Positions 55,033 through 63,542 of a stretch of DNA of 64,000 nt are shown in pieces (position 1 is the stretch's first letter; the number at the start of each line of letters is the position of its first letter). The position numbers and the translations under genes are program-made. The notes under the pieces were generated by a model. That model saw only the letters and a program-made list of their open reading frames with translations. It had not been told where the DNA came from and did no database searches. This stretch comes from Cohnella sp. WQ 127256 (GTDB lineage Bacteria > Bacillota > Bacilli > Paenibacillales > Paenibacillaceae): contig NZ_JAMZCY010000001.1 in assembly GCF_024519285.1 (NCBI RefSeq), forward strand, positions 558,001-622,000. Reading direction: 5' to 3'.

Positions 55033-55059
55033 TTGACAGCAAGCGTTTTGCCTGATAAT
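55033..55059 (+). promoter_or_regulatory. promoter of the fuc operon
   Basis: TTGACA (55033-55038) and GATAAT (55054-55059) are separated by 15 bases, a short spacer that would weaken basal activity. AAGCGTTT in the spacer is only a partial cre match (10 of 14). Confidence 0.55.
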
Positions 55060-55061
55060 TT

Positions 55062-55079
55062 AATGTTATCGGTAACATT
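55062..55079. promoter_or_regulatory. LacI-type operator of the fuc operon
   Basis: AATGTTATCGGTAACATT is an 18-bp dyad with the central CG typical of LacI-family sites and only the pairs next to the centre mismatched. It lies at the expected transcription start, directly after the -10, suited to repression by the divergent LacI protein. Confidence 0.7.
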
Positions 55080-55104
55080 TTATAACACTTTGGAGGCTGA
55101 TCAC

Positions 55105-56895
55105 ATGGCAGAGCAAAATTTCAGATGGAACGGCGGATTTCCGAAAATCGGTATTCGTCCTACGATTGATGGCAGACGCAGAGGCGTTCGTGAATCACTA
55201 GAAGAACAAACAATGAACATGGCTAAAGGTGTAGCTAAGCTATTCTCTGAAAACTTGCGCTATCCAGATGGTTCACCAGTGGAATGTGTGATAGCGGATA
55301 CAACAATCGGTGGTGTAGCGGAATCTGCTGCAGCTGCAAGCAAATTTGCTAGAGAAAACGTGGGTGTATCGATAACGGTTACGCCTTGCTGGTGTTACGG
55401 AACGGAAACAATGGATATGGATCCTTCAATCCCTAAAGCGGTATGGGGCTTTAATGGTACTGAGCGTCCAGGGGCTGTGTATCTTGCAGCGGTATTGTCC
55501 GCATATGCTCAGAAAGGTCTACCCGCATTCGGAATCTACGGTAAAGACGTACAAGATGCTGGATCAACAGAGGTTCCAGAAGACGTAAAAGGGAAATTGC
55601 TTGGTTTCGCTAGAGCAGGACTTGCAGTGGCTCTGATGAAAGGCAAATCTTACTTATCTATGGGTTCTGTATCTATGGGTATCGCGGGTTCGATCGTCAA
55701 TGATAGCTTCTTCCAGGAATACTTAGGTTTACGTACCGAGTATATCGATATGAGCGAATTCGTTCGTCGTATGGAAGAAAACATCTACGATCCAATCGAG
55801 TATGAGAAGGCATTTGCTTGGGTAAAGGAAAATTGCATTGAAGGTCCTGATAACAATCCAGCGGAGATTCAAACATCCCGCGAACAAAAGGACAAGGATT
55901 GGGAAACTGTTGTTAAGATGACGATCATTGCTCGCGACCTGATGATTGGCAATCCTCGCTTAGATGAACTGGGCTTCTACGAAGAAGCACAGGGACATAA
56001 TGCAATCGTGTCTGGTTTCCAAGGTCAACGTCAGTGGACGGATCATTTCCCTAACGGCGATTTCATGGAAACGATCCTTAACTCCTCATTCGATTGGAAC
56101 GGGATTCGTGCTCCATACATGGTTGCAACGGAAAATGATAGCTTGAACGGTGCCGTTATGTTGTTCGGTAACCTACTGACTAACACAGCGCAAATCTTCT
56201 CGGACGTACGTACTTACTGGAGCCCAGAATCTGTAGAGCGAGTTACAGGTCACAAGCTTGAAGGTGCTGCGGCAAACGGAATTTTACATTTGATCAACTC
56301 GGGTTCTTCGACAATGGACGGAACTGGTGAGCAAACGAGAGACGGTAAGCCAGCAATGAAGCCTTTCTGGGAAATTTCCGCTGAAGAAGCTCAGAAATGT
56401 CTAGATGAAACTTCTTGGCGCCCGGCTTCTGTTGAATATTTCCGTGGGGGCGGTTACTCCTCCGACTTCCTAACTCGCGGTGGTATGCCGATGACGATGT
56501 CCCGTCTGAACTTGGTTAAAGGAATCGGACCTGTGCTGCAAATTGCGGAAGGCTATTCCGTAGATCTCCCATCTGATGTACATGACACGTTGGACAAACG
56601 GACAGATTCGACTTGGCCGACAACTTGGTTTGCACCGATCCTTACGGGTAAGGGCTCGTTCAGCAGCGTATATGATGTCATGGACAACTGGGGTGCTAAC
56701 CATGGCTCAATCAGCTATGGTCACATTGGAGCGGATCTAATCACGCTTGCTTCTATGCTTCGTATCCCGGTTAGCATGCACAACGTTGCTGACGATCAAG
56801 TTTTCCGTCCTCGTGTATGGGGCTTGTTCGGTACAGACAATGCAGAAAGCGCAGACTATCGCGCATGCAACAATTTCGGACCTCTTTATAAATAA
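55105..56895 (+). CDS. fucI: L-fucose isomerase
   Basis: The Mn2+-dependent enzyme converts L-fucose to L-fuculose. At 596 residues it matches E. coli FucI (591). The [25 protein letters not shown] start, [39 protein letters not shown] and [14 protein letters not shown] are characteristic, and the C-terminus carries [18 protein letters not shown]-arabinose may also be used. ATG 55105 has TTGGAGG at good spacing; the frame runs upstream through the promoter and operator and cannot be coding there. It heads a four-gene fuc operon with aldolase, kinase and mutarotase genes. Confidence 0.96.
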   Translation: MAEQNFRWNGGFPKIGIRPTIDGRRRGVRESLEEQTMNMAKGVAKLFSENLRYPDGSPVECVIADTTIGGVAESAAAASKFARENVGVSITVTPCWCYGTETMDMDPSIPKAVWGFNGTERPGAVYLAAVLSAYAQKGLPAFGIYGKDVQDAGSTEVPEDVKGKLLGFARAGLAVALMKGKSYLSMGSVSMGIAGSIVNDSFFQEYLGLRTEYIDMSEFVRRMEENIYDPIEYEKAFAWVKENCIEGPDNNPAEIQTSREQKDKDWETVVKMTIIARDLMIGNPRLDELGFYEEAQGHNAIVSGFQGQRQWTDHFPNGDFMETILNSSFDWNGIRAPYMVATENDSLNGAVMLFGNLLTNTAQIFSDVRTYWSPESVERVTGHKLEGAAANGILHLINSGSSTMDGTGEQTRDGKPAMKPFWEISAEEAQKCLDETSWRPASVEYFRGGGYSSDFLTRGGMPMTMSRLNLVKGIGPVLQIAEGYSVDLPSDVHDTLDKRTDSTWPTTWFAPILTGKGSFSSVYDVMDNWGANHGSISYGHIGADLITLASMLRIPVSMHNVADDQVFRPRVWGLFGTDNAESADYRACNNFGPLYK

Positions 56896-56970
56896 TAATC
56901 TGACGACACTGTCGACTGTTTCAGCAATGAAGCAGACGGCAGTTGTCTGTCCATAGAATGGAGTAATCCC

Positions 56971-57627
56971 ATGAGTAGCCATGATATACGTCAAGAACTA
57001 TGCAAATACGCTCAGAAAACCGTATCGAACAAGTTAGTTGTAGGACCTGGTGGCAACCTGAGCGCACGATTCGAGGGTAAAATGTATCTTTCTCCAAGCG
57101 GCTTCGCTTTGGATGAAATTCAACCAGAGCAATGGGTAGAAGTTGATATCGAGACAGGGCACATTACGGACATCGGTCTTCGTCCTTCTTCAGAAGTGCT
57201 TATGCATCTTTACGCATATCGCCAAAATCCGAACATCGGAGCTATGGTACACACGCATCCGCCTTATTGCATCGCTTTTACACTTGTGGAGAGGGATCTT
57301 CCGATCATGTTCCCAGACCAAGCGGCTCTTGTAGGCAAAACGGTATACGTTGACTATGTGCTACCGACTACGGATAAGCTTGCCGACGCTGTTGTTGAGA
57401 AAATCGAGCATGCTTCGATCCTCTTAGGCAACCATGGCTTAGTAACAACTGGGCGCAATTTACGTGAAGCTTACTATCGCACCGAGGTTGTTGAGGAAAG
57501 CGCGAAGATTTTCCTTATCGCTAAAGCGATTAAAGAGCCGAAGGTTCTAACTAAGGAAGAGTTCGAGGAAATCGCTTCCCTTGAGAGCGAAGCTTACCGT
57601 GTAGAATTGCTACAGAAGATGAAATAG
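56971..57627 (+). CDS. fucA: L-fuculose-1-phosphate aldolase
   Basis: This zinc class II aldolase splits L-fuculose-1-phosphate into dihydroxyacetone phosphate and L-lactaldehyde. The 218-residue protein shows phosphate-binding GPGGNLSAR (25-33), the catalytic Glu75 (SSEVLMHL), zinc ligands His94 and His96 in MVHTHPPYC, and His155 in LLGNHGLV. AraD/rhamnulose-phosphate aldolase relatives are similar, but the fucI and fucU context settles the role. GGAG precedes the ATG, 75 bases after fucI. Confidence 0.94.
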   Translation: MSSHDIRQELCKYAQKTVSNKLVVGPGGNLSARFEGKMYLSPSGFALDEIQPEQWVEVDIETGHITDIGLRPSSEVLMHLYAYRQNPNIGAMVHTHPPYCIAFTLVERDLPIMFPDQAALVGKTVYVDYVLPTTDKLADAVVEKIEHASILLGNHGLVTTGRNLREAYYRTEVVEESAKIFLIAKAIKEPKVLTKEEFEEIASLESEAYRVELLQKMK

Positions 57628-57663
57628 AAGAAGCTCTCGCTTCGAAGAAGAGAGGGGATTGTC

Positions 57664-59157
57664 ATGACAACGGGAACAACGGTATTGGCATTCGACATGG
57701 GGGCTAGCAGTGGGCGGGCTGTGATCGGACAGTTGATGTCTGATTCAGAGGGCGTACGTAAGCTGGAAGTTACGGAAATCCATCGCTTTCCCAATCATGC
57801 GATTCAAGTTGGACAGCATTTACACTGGGACATATTGCGACTGCTTCATGAGTTGAAGAAGGCAATTCGTCTTGCCTTCCAAGGTGGATACTCGCCGGCG
57901 ACATTTGGTATTGATACATGGGGTGTCGATTTTGGGTTGCTTGATGCGAATGGTGAGCTACTAGGTAACCCTTATCACTACCGTGATTCACATACGGAAG
58001 GTCTCATCGAAGAAGTAAGCGGTTTGATTGGACAAGAAGCATTGTTTAAGATGAGCGGCTTGCAGTTCATGCCTTTTAATACTCTGTATCAGTTGTACGC
58101 GATGAAGAAGGCGGCTTCTCCGAAGTTAGATATCGCACAGACGTTACTGCTAACGCCTGATTTATTGACGTATTTGCTTACCGGAGTGAAGTCATGTGAG
58201 TTCACGATGGCGACGACTACACAGCTCTATCATCCGGGTACACAAGCTTGGAATACGGAGCTAATGGAGCGTTTAGGCATTCCTTCTCAGCTATTCCTCA
58301 CACCTGTGCATCCAGGAACGGTCACGGGTTCCTTGTCACCTGAAGTCATGGCAGAGTTAGGCGTTCCAGCTATCCGGTCGGTATCGGTCGGAACGCACGA
58401 TACGGAGTCCGCGATAGCTGCTGTTCCTGCAGGAGATGAGCCGTTTGCTTTTCTTGTGTGCGGGACATGGTCGCTGTTAGGTACTGAGATGAAGCAGCCT
58501 TTGCTAAGCAATGAGACGATGGAGCTGGAATTTTCCAACGAAGGCGGCGTAGGCGGGACGTACCAATTGCTTAAAAACATCATGGGTCTGTGGCTGCTAC
58601 AGGAATGTAAGCGGGAATGGGACGAGCAAGGGAAAGAGATCAGCTTCCCTGAATTGGTCCGTATGGCCGAACAGGCTACGCCGTTCCGTAGTCTGATCCA
58701 TCCTGATGATCCGAGGTTTTTCTCGCCGTCTGGCATGGTGGACAAAGTCCGCGGCTTCTGTGCCGAAACGAATCAACCGATTCCTCAAACCGAGGGAGAA
58801 ATTGTTCGTTGTATTCTAGAGAGTCTAGCGTTACGTTATCGCCAAGCACTAGAGCAGGCGGAGAAGTTAACAGATACTCGTTATGGCGGTCTTCACATGG
58901 TTGGCGGTGGCATTCAAAATCAACTCCTATGTCAATTCACAGCTAATGCGTTAGGAAAACCAGTATGGGCCGGGCCAATTGAAGCGAGTGCAATTGGCAA
59001 TATGCTGATGCAGCTAGTAGCGCTAGGGGAATGCAAAGATTTGCGGGAAGCACGTAAGCTCGTTGCAGATTCGTTCCCAATCGATGTCTATGAGCCTAGT
59101 ATTGATGCGAATTGGTCCACTGCCTATGAGACTTTCCTTGGCTTCGGTCGGGTATAA
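57664..59157 (+). CDS. fucK: L-fuculokinase (FGGY family, rhamnulokinase-like)
   Basis: The 497-residue FGGY carbohydrate kinase shows DMGASSGRAVIGQL (ATP phosphate 1 region), TFGIDTWGVDFGLLD (about 80-94), SVGTHDTESAIAAVP and the adenosine motif MVGGGIQNQLLCQF (about 418-431). By sequence it looks closer to rhamnulokinases (RhaB) than to proteobacterial FucK. Its position between fuculose-phosphate aldolase and fucose mutarotase says it phosphorylates L-fuculose. The symbol is therefore given by context. GAGGGGA precedes the ATG. Confidence 0.87.
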   Translation: MTTGTTVLAFDMGASSGRAVIGQLMSDSEGVRKLEVTEIHRFPNHAIQVGQHLHWDILRLLHELKKAIRLAFQGGYSPATFGIDTWGVDFGLLDANGELLGNPYHYRDSHTEGLIEEVSGLIGQEALFKMSGLQFMPFNTLYQLYAMKKAASPKLDIAQTLLLTPDLLTYLLTGVKSCEFTMATTTQLYHPGTQAWNTELMERLGIPSQLFLTPVHPGTVTGSLSPEVMAELGVPAIRSVSVGTHDTESAIAAVPAGDEPFAFLVCGTWSLLGTEMKQPLLSNETMELEFSNEGGVGGTYQLLKNIMGLWLLQECKREWDEQGKEISFPELVRMAEQATPFRSLIHPDDPRFFSPSGMVDKVRGFCAETNQPIPQTEGEIVRCILESLALRYRQALEQAEKLTDTRYGGLHMVGGGIQNQLLCQFTANALGKPVWAGPIEASAIGNMLMQLVALGECKDLREARKLVADSFPIDVYEPSIDANWSTAYETFLGFGRV

Positions 59158-59172
59158 CAGGAGGAAACGTAG

Positions 59173-59604
59173 ATGTTAAAAGGGATCTCAAGCTTAATTT
59201 CTCCGGAACTGCTTAAAGTGTTAATGGAAATGGGACATAGTGATGAGATTGTGATCGGCGACGGTAACTTTCCTGCTGCCAGCCATGCGCAAAGATTAAT
59301 TCGTGCAGATGGTCACGGTGCTCCTGAGCTGCTTGATGCCATTCTTCGCTTGTTTCCGTTAGATCAATACGTGGACAAACCTGTAGCCCTTATGCAAGTG
59401 GTGCCAGGTGATACGGTGGAAACGCCGATCTGGAGCACTTACGGCGAAATCATTGAAGCACATACGGGCATTAAGGCTCCGTTCGAGGAAGTGGAACGGT
59501 TCGCATTTTACGAGCGAGCTAAGAAGGCCTATGCGATCATCTCCACAGGAGAAGGCGCGCTTTATGCGAATTTGATATTGAAAAAAGGCGTTATCACGAA
59601 GTAA
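59173..59604 (+). CDS. fucU: L-fucose mutarotase
   Basis: The 143-residue RbsD/FucU-family protein interconverts the alpha and beta anomers of L-fucose so that the isomerase receives its substrate. The family signatures GHSDEIVIGDGNFPAAS (about 17-33, catalytic His17), the central LLDAILRLFPLDQYV, and the C-terminal FYERAKKAYAIISTGEGALYANLILKKG are all present. AGGAGG lies before the ATG, 15 bases after the kinase. It is the last gene of the fuc operon. Confidence 0.93.
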   Translation: MLKGISSLISPELLKVLMEMGHSDEIVIGDGNFPAASHAQRLIRADGHGAPELLDAILRLFPLDQYVDKPVALMQVVPGDTVETPIWSTYGEIIEAHTGIKAPFEEVERFAFYERAKKAYAIISTGEGALYANLILKKGVITK

Positions 59605-59629
59605 TTCACATAACGTAACTGATCTTTAT

Positions 59630-59674
59630 GATCCTGTTCCTTCTTCGATGAAGGGACGGGATCTATTATTTTTT
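59630..59674 (+). terminator. intrinsic terminator of the fuc operon
   Basis: GATCC-GT-CCTTC pairs with GAAGG-AC-GGATC-type arms around TTCGAT, followed by TATTATTTTTT. Confidence 0.8.
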
Positions 59675-59719
59675 GGATCCTATCTCTACCTCTTGCGAAT
59701 TTGAACTTTTTTCGTTAGA

Positions 59720-59741
59720 ATACTGAATTATCGTTCAGTAT
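59720..59741. promoter_or_regulatory. candidate TetR operator, site 1
   Basis: ATACTGAA and TTCAGTAT form a perfect 8-bp dyad with a six-base spacer 38 bases before the TetR start. The half-site CGTTCAGTAT is repeated exactly before the MFS gene. Confidence 0.6.
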
Positions 59742-59778
59742 TGTAGTGTATCGCCTTCTTTGGATCGGAGTGGATGAA

Positions 59779-60378
59779 TTGAATAAAAAGAAGCTCCAGA
59801 GCGAGCAAACAAAAAAACGAGTCGCGGATGCTGCAAAAGCTTTATTTGTTCAGAAGGGATATAAGGCAACTTCGATAGACGATATCGTGAATGCAACGGG
59901 GAGTAGTGCCGGGAATATTTATTATCATTTTAAAAGCAAGGAAGGCTTATTTCTCTATTTAATAAGCGAATGGGATCGAGAATGGGAGCAGAGGTGGAGT
60001 GAGAAAGAAGCGATTTATCATACGACTAAAGAAAAGCTTTACGGTATGGCGGAGCAATTAGTTGTTGATAATCTCAATCACCCTCTAACTAAAGCGGCTG
60101 ATGAGTTTTTTAACAATGCGGAAAAAGCAAGTGATGTTCAAGAACGAATAGCTGAGATGATGGCAGGTTATCTTAAATTTAATCGCAAGCTGCTTCAGCA
60201 GGGAATTGAAGACGGTGAGCTTATGGAACTTAACGTGGACAGTCTTGCTATTGTTCTTGATAGCTTAATTATTGGACTTAGTCAGCATTCTCGCAAAATG
60301 CAGCAGGAAGCTGCACTCGAATTATATAAATTAGCGATGGATATCTTCCTTAATGGAATTACAAAAGCTCCGGTTTGA
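59779..60378 (+). CDS. TetR/AcrR-family transcriptional regulator
   Basis: The 199-residue protein has an N-terminal TetR helix-turn-helix (about 8-55, VQKGYKATSIDDIVNATGSSAGNIYYHFKSKEGLF) and a helical ligand domain. The TTG start at 59779 has GGAG nine bases upstream; an earlier TTG at 59746 lacks one. It precedes an MFS efflux gene, and the same half-site occurs before each. It therefore probably represses itself and the pump until a toxic ligand binds, as QacR and similar proteins do. Confidence 0.9.
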   Translation: MNKKKLQSEQTKKRVADAAKALFVQKGYKATSIDDIVNATGSSAGNIYYHFKSKEGLFLYLISEWDREWEQRWSEKEAIYHTTKEKLYGMAEQLVVDNLNHPLTKAADEFFNNAEKASDVQERIAEMMAGYLKFNRKLLQQGIEDGELMELNVDSLAIVLDSLIIGLSQHSRKMQQEAALELYKLAMDIFLNGITKAPV

Positions 60379-60427
60379 TCTCTAAGGGTTAGGAACAACA
60401 ATCCTTATCCAAACCAACATCTTAGAA

Positions 60428-60444
60428 TGAACGTTCAGTATAAT
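60428..60444 (+). promoter_or_regulatory. candidate TetR operator site 2 overlapping the MFS promoter
   Basis: TGAACGTTCA (60428-60437) is a perfect palindrome that runs directly into a consensus -10 TATAAT (60439-60444). It shares CGTTCAGTAT with site 1. No good -35 is seen. Binding here would block RNA polymerase. Confidence 0.6.
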
Positions 60445-60461
60445 TGTTTGGGGGATTTATG

Positions 60462-61664
60462 ATGGTATTGTTACTTAAAAATAGGGGAGCTATTCTGCTC
60501 CTTATGCTAAATATATTTCTGGTATTTACAGGAATCGGTTTAGTTATTCCAATTATGCCTATGTATATGGCAGATCTAAATATTAGTGGAACTGTTGTGG
60601 GACTCCTTGTCGCAGCATTCTCGTTAACTCAGCTCTTATTTTCACCTTTAGCTGGTAGGCTGTCTGATTCGTATGGTCGGAAAAGAATCATTGTGCTGGG
60701 GATGCTTGTTTTTAGCTTTTCCGAGTTACTCTTCGGGATTGCTGGCTCGCCAGCTCTGTTATTTCTCGCAAGAATGCTGGGGGGAATCGGAGCAGCTCTA
60801 ATTATGCCGGCTGTAATGGCTTATACAGCAGATGTGACGACGAATGAAGAAAGAGCGAAAGGGATGGGATTTATCAATGCAGCGATAACAACGGGATTTA
60901 TTATCGGTCCTGGCATTGGTGGGTATCTTGCTGAATTCGGTATTCGCGTTCCGTTCTACGCTGCTGCAATTGCTGCACTTATAGCGGCGGTTATTACGGC
61001 ATTGATTTTGCCTGAATCAGCACGAGCTAGCAAGCCGATAAATTCAAACGCGGTTCTGGAGAAGAAAAAAAGCTTTATTCAGCAGTTGCTACACTCCGTC
61101 CATGAGCCTTATTTTATTAGCTTGATCATTGTGTTTGTTATGTCTTTTGGTTTAGCGAATTATGAAACGATCTTTGGGCTGTTTGTTGATCATAAGTTTG
61201 GGTTCACTCCGAAAGACATTGCGTTTATTATTACGTTTGGTTCCATCGCAGGTGCTGTTGTACAAATCACCGTGTTTGGATGGATTTTGGAACGCTTTGG
61301 AGAGAGGAAAGTCATCTCAATCTGTTTATTAATTGCAGGACTTTTTATCTTATTGACACTTTTTGTGAGCAGTTTTTGGATGATTTTCGCGGTTACTTTT
61401 ATCGTGTTTTTATCGATCGATATTTTACGTCCGGCGATCGGTACACAGATGTCGTTAATGGCCCAAGAGCAGCAAGGGTATGTCGCTGGCTTGAACTCTG
61501 CTTTTACGAGTCTGGGGAATATCGCTGGACCTATGGTTGCAGGATTCTTATTTGATGTTGATATTAACTACCCTTATGTGCTTGCAGCCGTTATCTTATT
61601 TATAAGCTTTATATTATCCGTGAGAAGTGGAAGCGGAAGACGTGTGGGATTAACACAAAGTTAA
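60462..61664 (+). CDS. MFS multidrug efflux transporter (12-TM)
   Basis: This 400-residue major facilitator of the Bmr/TetA-like drug:H+ antiporter class has twelve membrane segments. It has motif A GRLSDSYGRKRII after segment 2 (about 62-74), motif C-like GPGIGGYLAEFG in segment 5 and NSAFTSLGNIAGPMVAG near segment 11. Of two adjacent ATGs, the second (60462) has GGGGGA at a six-base spacing. It is probably induced by its substrate through the TetR protein encoded upstream. Substrates such as dyes, fluoroquinolones or a natural product cannot be told apart here. Confidence 0.92.
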   Translation: MVLLLKNRGAILLLMLNIFLVFTGIGLVIPIMPMYMADLNISGTVVGLLVAAFSLTQLLFSPLAGRLSDSYGRKRIIVLGMLVFSFSELLFGIAGSPALLFLARMLGGIGAALIMPAVMAYTADVTTNEERAKGMGFINAAITTGFIIGPGIGGYLAEFGIRVPFYAAAIAALIAAVITALILPESARASKPINSNAVLEKKKSFIQQLLHSVHEPYFISLIIVFVMSFGLANYETIFGLFVDHKFGFTPKDIAFIITFGSIAGAVVQITVFGWILERFGERKVISICLLIAGLFILLTLFVSSFWMIFAVTFIVFLSIDILRPAIGTQMSLMAQEQQGYVAGLNSAFTSLGNIAGPMVAGFLFDVDINYPYVLAAVILFISFILSVRSGSGRRVGLTQS

Positions 61665-61705
61665 CCCATCACCGGGAATAAGTCCGCAGATACCTAAGAG
61701 AAACA

Positions 61706-61755
61706 AAAACAGTAATCTAGTCGACTCCTCATGCCGGCTGGATTACTGTTTTTTT
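61706..61755 (+). terminator. intrinsic terminator
   Basis: AAAACAGTAATC pairs with GATTACTGTTTT over about 23 bases and is followed by further T. Confidence 0.85.
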
Positions 61756-61778
61756 ATCGTAGATGATTTGTATGAATC

Positions 61779-61966
61779 AATAAGGTGATGGTGTAACGTT
61801 ATTCGTCAGAAACTACCGATGTGGTGAGAAATAGAGTGATGGGATAACGTTAAAGGCTTCTCAGAACCTGTTTTTGGTGCGTTTGTGATCGATAGAGTGA
61901 TGGCGTAACGTTATTCATGAGCTCCGTGGCGTGCGGGCGGCAAATAGAGTGTTAGGACAACTCTAA
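61779..61966 (+). repeat. four degenerate 24-bp direct repeats in an intergenic block
   Basis: Units start at 61779, 61829, 61891 and 61943 (spacing 50, 62 and 52 bases). The core AATAGAGTGATGG is followed by two or three variable bases and TAACGTTA. Units 1-3 agree well; unit 4 is decayed (AATAGAGTGTTAGGACAAC). Spacers are unrelated in sequence. There is no open frame and no partner cas genes. The rest of the gap to the epimerase gene (61967-62132) shows nothing else recognisable. Confidence 0.6.
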
Positions 61967-62132
61967 GTTTGGCTTAGTGCGGTCAAGTATGGCAGGGCTA
62001 GTGTTCCTCGAACCGATCTGTTATGAGAATTGGCACACTCAAAGTGATAGTAAATTGGATCTTAACAATGCCAATTTTGCATGTTAGGATGGATAAAAAA
62101 TACCGCAGAGTCAAGATCAAGGGGATTAACAA

Positions 62133-62999
62133 ATGAAAATATTCGTAGCGGGATCAACAGGTGTGATTGGCCGTCTGTTACTACCGAAGTTAGTAAGTGC
62201 AGGTCACGAGGTCGTTGGGATAACCCATCACAAGCTGAACAAGGAAAGCATTGAAAATGGGGGGGCAAAAGCAATTATTGCCGATGTCTTCGAACGTGAT
62301 TCGATTCTATTGGCAATGAAAGAGGTACAGCCAGATGTGGTCATCCATCAACTCACATCTCTAAGTAAATGGAATCTATCGGATAACGCCAGGATCAGAA
62401 GGGAAGGCACTCGAAATTTGGTGGATGCTGCCCTGGAGGTGGGGGTTAAGCGAATCATCGCGCAAAGTATATCTTGGGCATATGAACCAGGAGAGGGGTT
62501 CGCGACGGAGGATGTCCCTTTGGATGTAGATTCCCCCATGCCTAGGAAAATGACGATTGACGGTGTTGTGGCATTGGAACGGGCTGTATCCGAAGTACCT
62601 AATCACGTTATTTTGAGGTATGGGATGCTATATGGACCCAATACCTGGTACGACCATGAAGGGATACTGGCAGAGAAAATACGGAATAAGCAAGTACCTG
62701 CAACTGACGGTATCACTTCCTTCCTCCATGTAGAAGATGCGGCTAATGCAGCCTTGCTTTCGTTAGATTGGCCAACGGGAACAATTAATGTAGTAGATGA
62801 CGAGCCGGCAGCGGGAACAGAATGGCTTCCCGTGTATGCGGAAGCCCTGCAAGCACCTCAGCCGGATCTTCATCCGGTCTGTAACAGTTGGGATCGGGGT
62901 GCATCAAATGCCAAAGCTCGTAAAGATTATGGGTGGACCCCGCTTTATCCAACCTGGAGATCAGGGTTTGCTCAAAGTCTACACAAGGATTATTCGTGA
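62133..62999 (+). CDS. NAD-dependent epimerase/dehydratase (extended SDR)
   Basis: The 288-residue protein has an N-terminal Rossmann motif GSTGVIGRLLLPKLV (7-21), followed by HQLTSL and YGMLYGP segments of the extended SDR family. The usual YxxxK catalytic pair is not evident: the region where it should lie reads ITDGVVALERAV-like (MTIDGVVALERAV), so the protein may be an atypical or NmrA-like reductase. Such proteins act on sugar nucleotides or lignin-derived ketones, or act as redox sensors; none is assigned. AAGGGG precedes the ATG. A GNAT gene follows after about 50 bases, suggesting co-transcription. Confidence 0.8.
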   Translation: MKIFVAGSTGVIGRLLLPKLVSAGHEVVGITHHKLNKESIENGGAKAIIADVFERDSILLAMKEVQPDVVIHQLTSLSKWNLSDNARIRREGTRNLVDAALEVGVKRIIAQSISWAYEPGEGFATEDVPLDVDSPMPRKMTIDGVVALERAVSEVPNHVILRYGMLYGPNTWYDHEGILAEKIRNKQVPATDGITSFLHVEDAANAALLSLDWPTGTINVVDDEPAAGTEWLPVYAEALQAPQPDLHPVCNSWDRGASNAKARKDYGWTPLYPTWRSGFAQSLHKDYS

Positions 63000-63050
63000 G
63001 TGCGAATGATGAAACGACAAATGAAACCAAATAAGGGGGGCAGTCAATCC

Positions 63051-63449
63051 ATGAACATTGAATATAAAATAAACGAGGTACTGCAAGCTGTAGATGTATC
63101 AAATGTTTTCCATAGTTCAGGAATCAAGCGGCCGGCGGATGATTTGGAGCGTATTCAACGTATGATCGACAATGCCGACGTCAATCTCTCCGCTTGGGAT
63201 GGAACTAAGCTTGTGGGAATTGCGAGGGCCATTACGGATTACTCTTATTGTTGCTATTTATCAGATCTGGCAGTCAGCAAGGAGTACCAGAGGACCGGAA
63301 TTGGCAAGGAGCTTATTCGTCGTCTGCACGAGCTTATTGGTGAGGAAGTATCCTTACTATTGTTATCGGCACCAACCGCGATGAATTATTATCCTTCTAT
63401 CGGCTTCGATAGGAAGGATAATGCATTTATTATCCCTAGAATGTATTAA
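63051..63449 (+). CDS. GNAT-family N-acetyltransferase
   Basis: The 132-residue protein has the acetyl-CoA-binding motif LAVSKEYQRTGIGKELIRRL (about 76-95, R/Q-x-x-G-x-G/A type) and the C-terminal LLLLSAPTAMNYYPSIGFD with conserved Tyr and Gly-Phe. The substrate is unknown. ATG 63051 is chosen because AGGGGGG precedes it; earlier ATGs at 63000-63020 add a basic stretch that overlaps this ribosome site. It probably shares a transcript with the epimerase-like gene. Confidence 0.88.
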   Translation: MNIEYKINEVLQAVDVSNVFHSSGIKRPADDLERIQRMIDNADVNLSAWDGTKLVGIARAITDYSYCCYLSDLAVSKEYQRTGIGKELIRRLHELIGEEVSLLLLSAPTAMNYYPSIGFDRKDNAFIIPRMY

Positions 63450-63542
63450 TGCTTTTTGCACTTCCCTGTGCCTGTCGCCATAGTTAATCTATCTGTTAAA
63501 ATAGACATTAACTATGTCATTATCGTAATGGGGCTGTTGACT

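Noticed and set aside
61779..61966. Regular repeats that could suggest a short CRISPR array
   Set aside because: Repeat units are degenerate, spacing varies between 50 and 62 bases, the repeat is not spacer-like in length ratio, and no cas genes are in the window.
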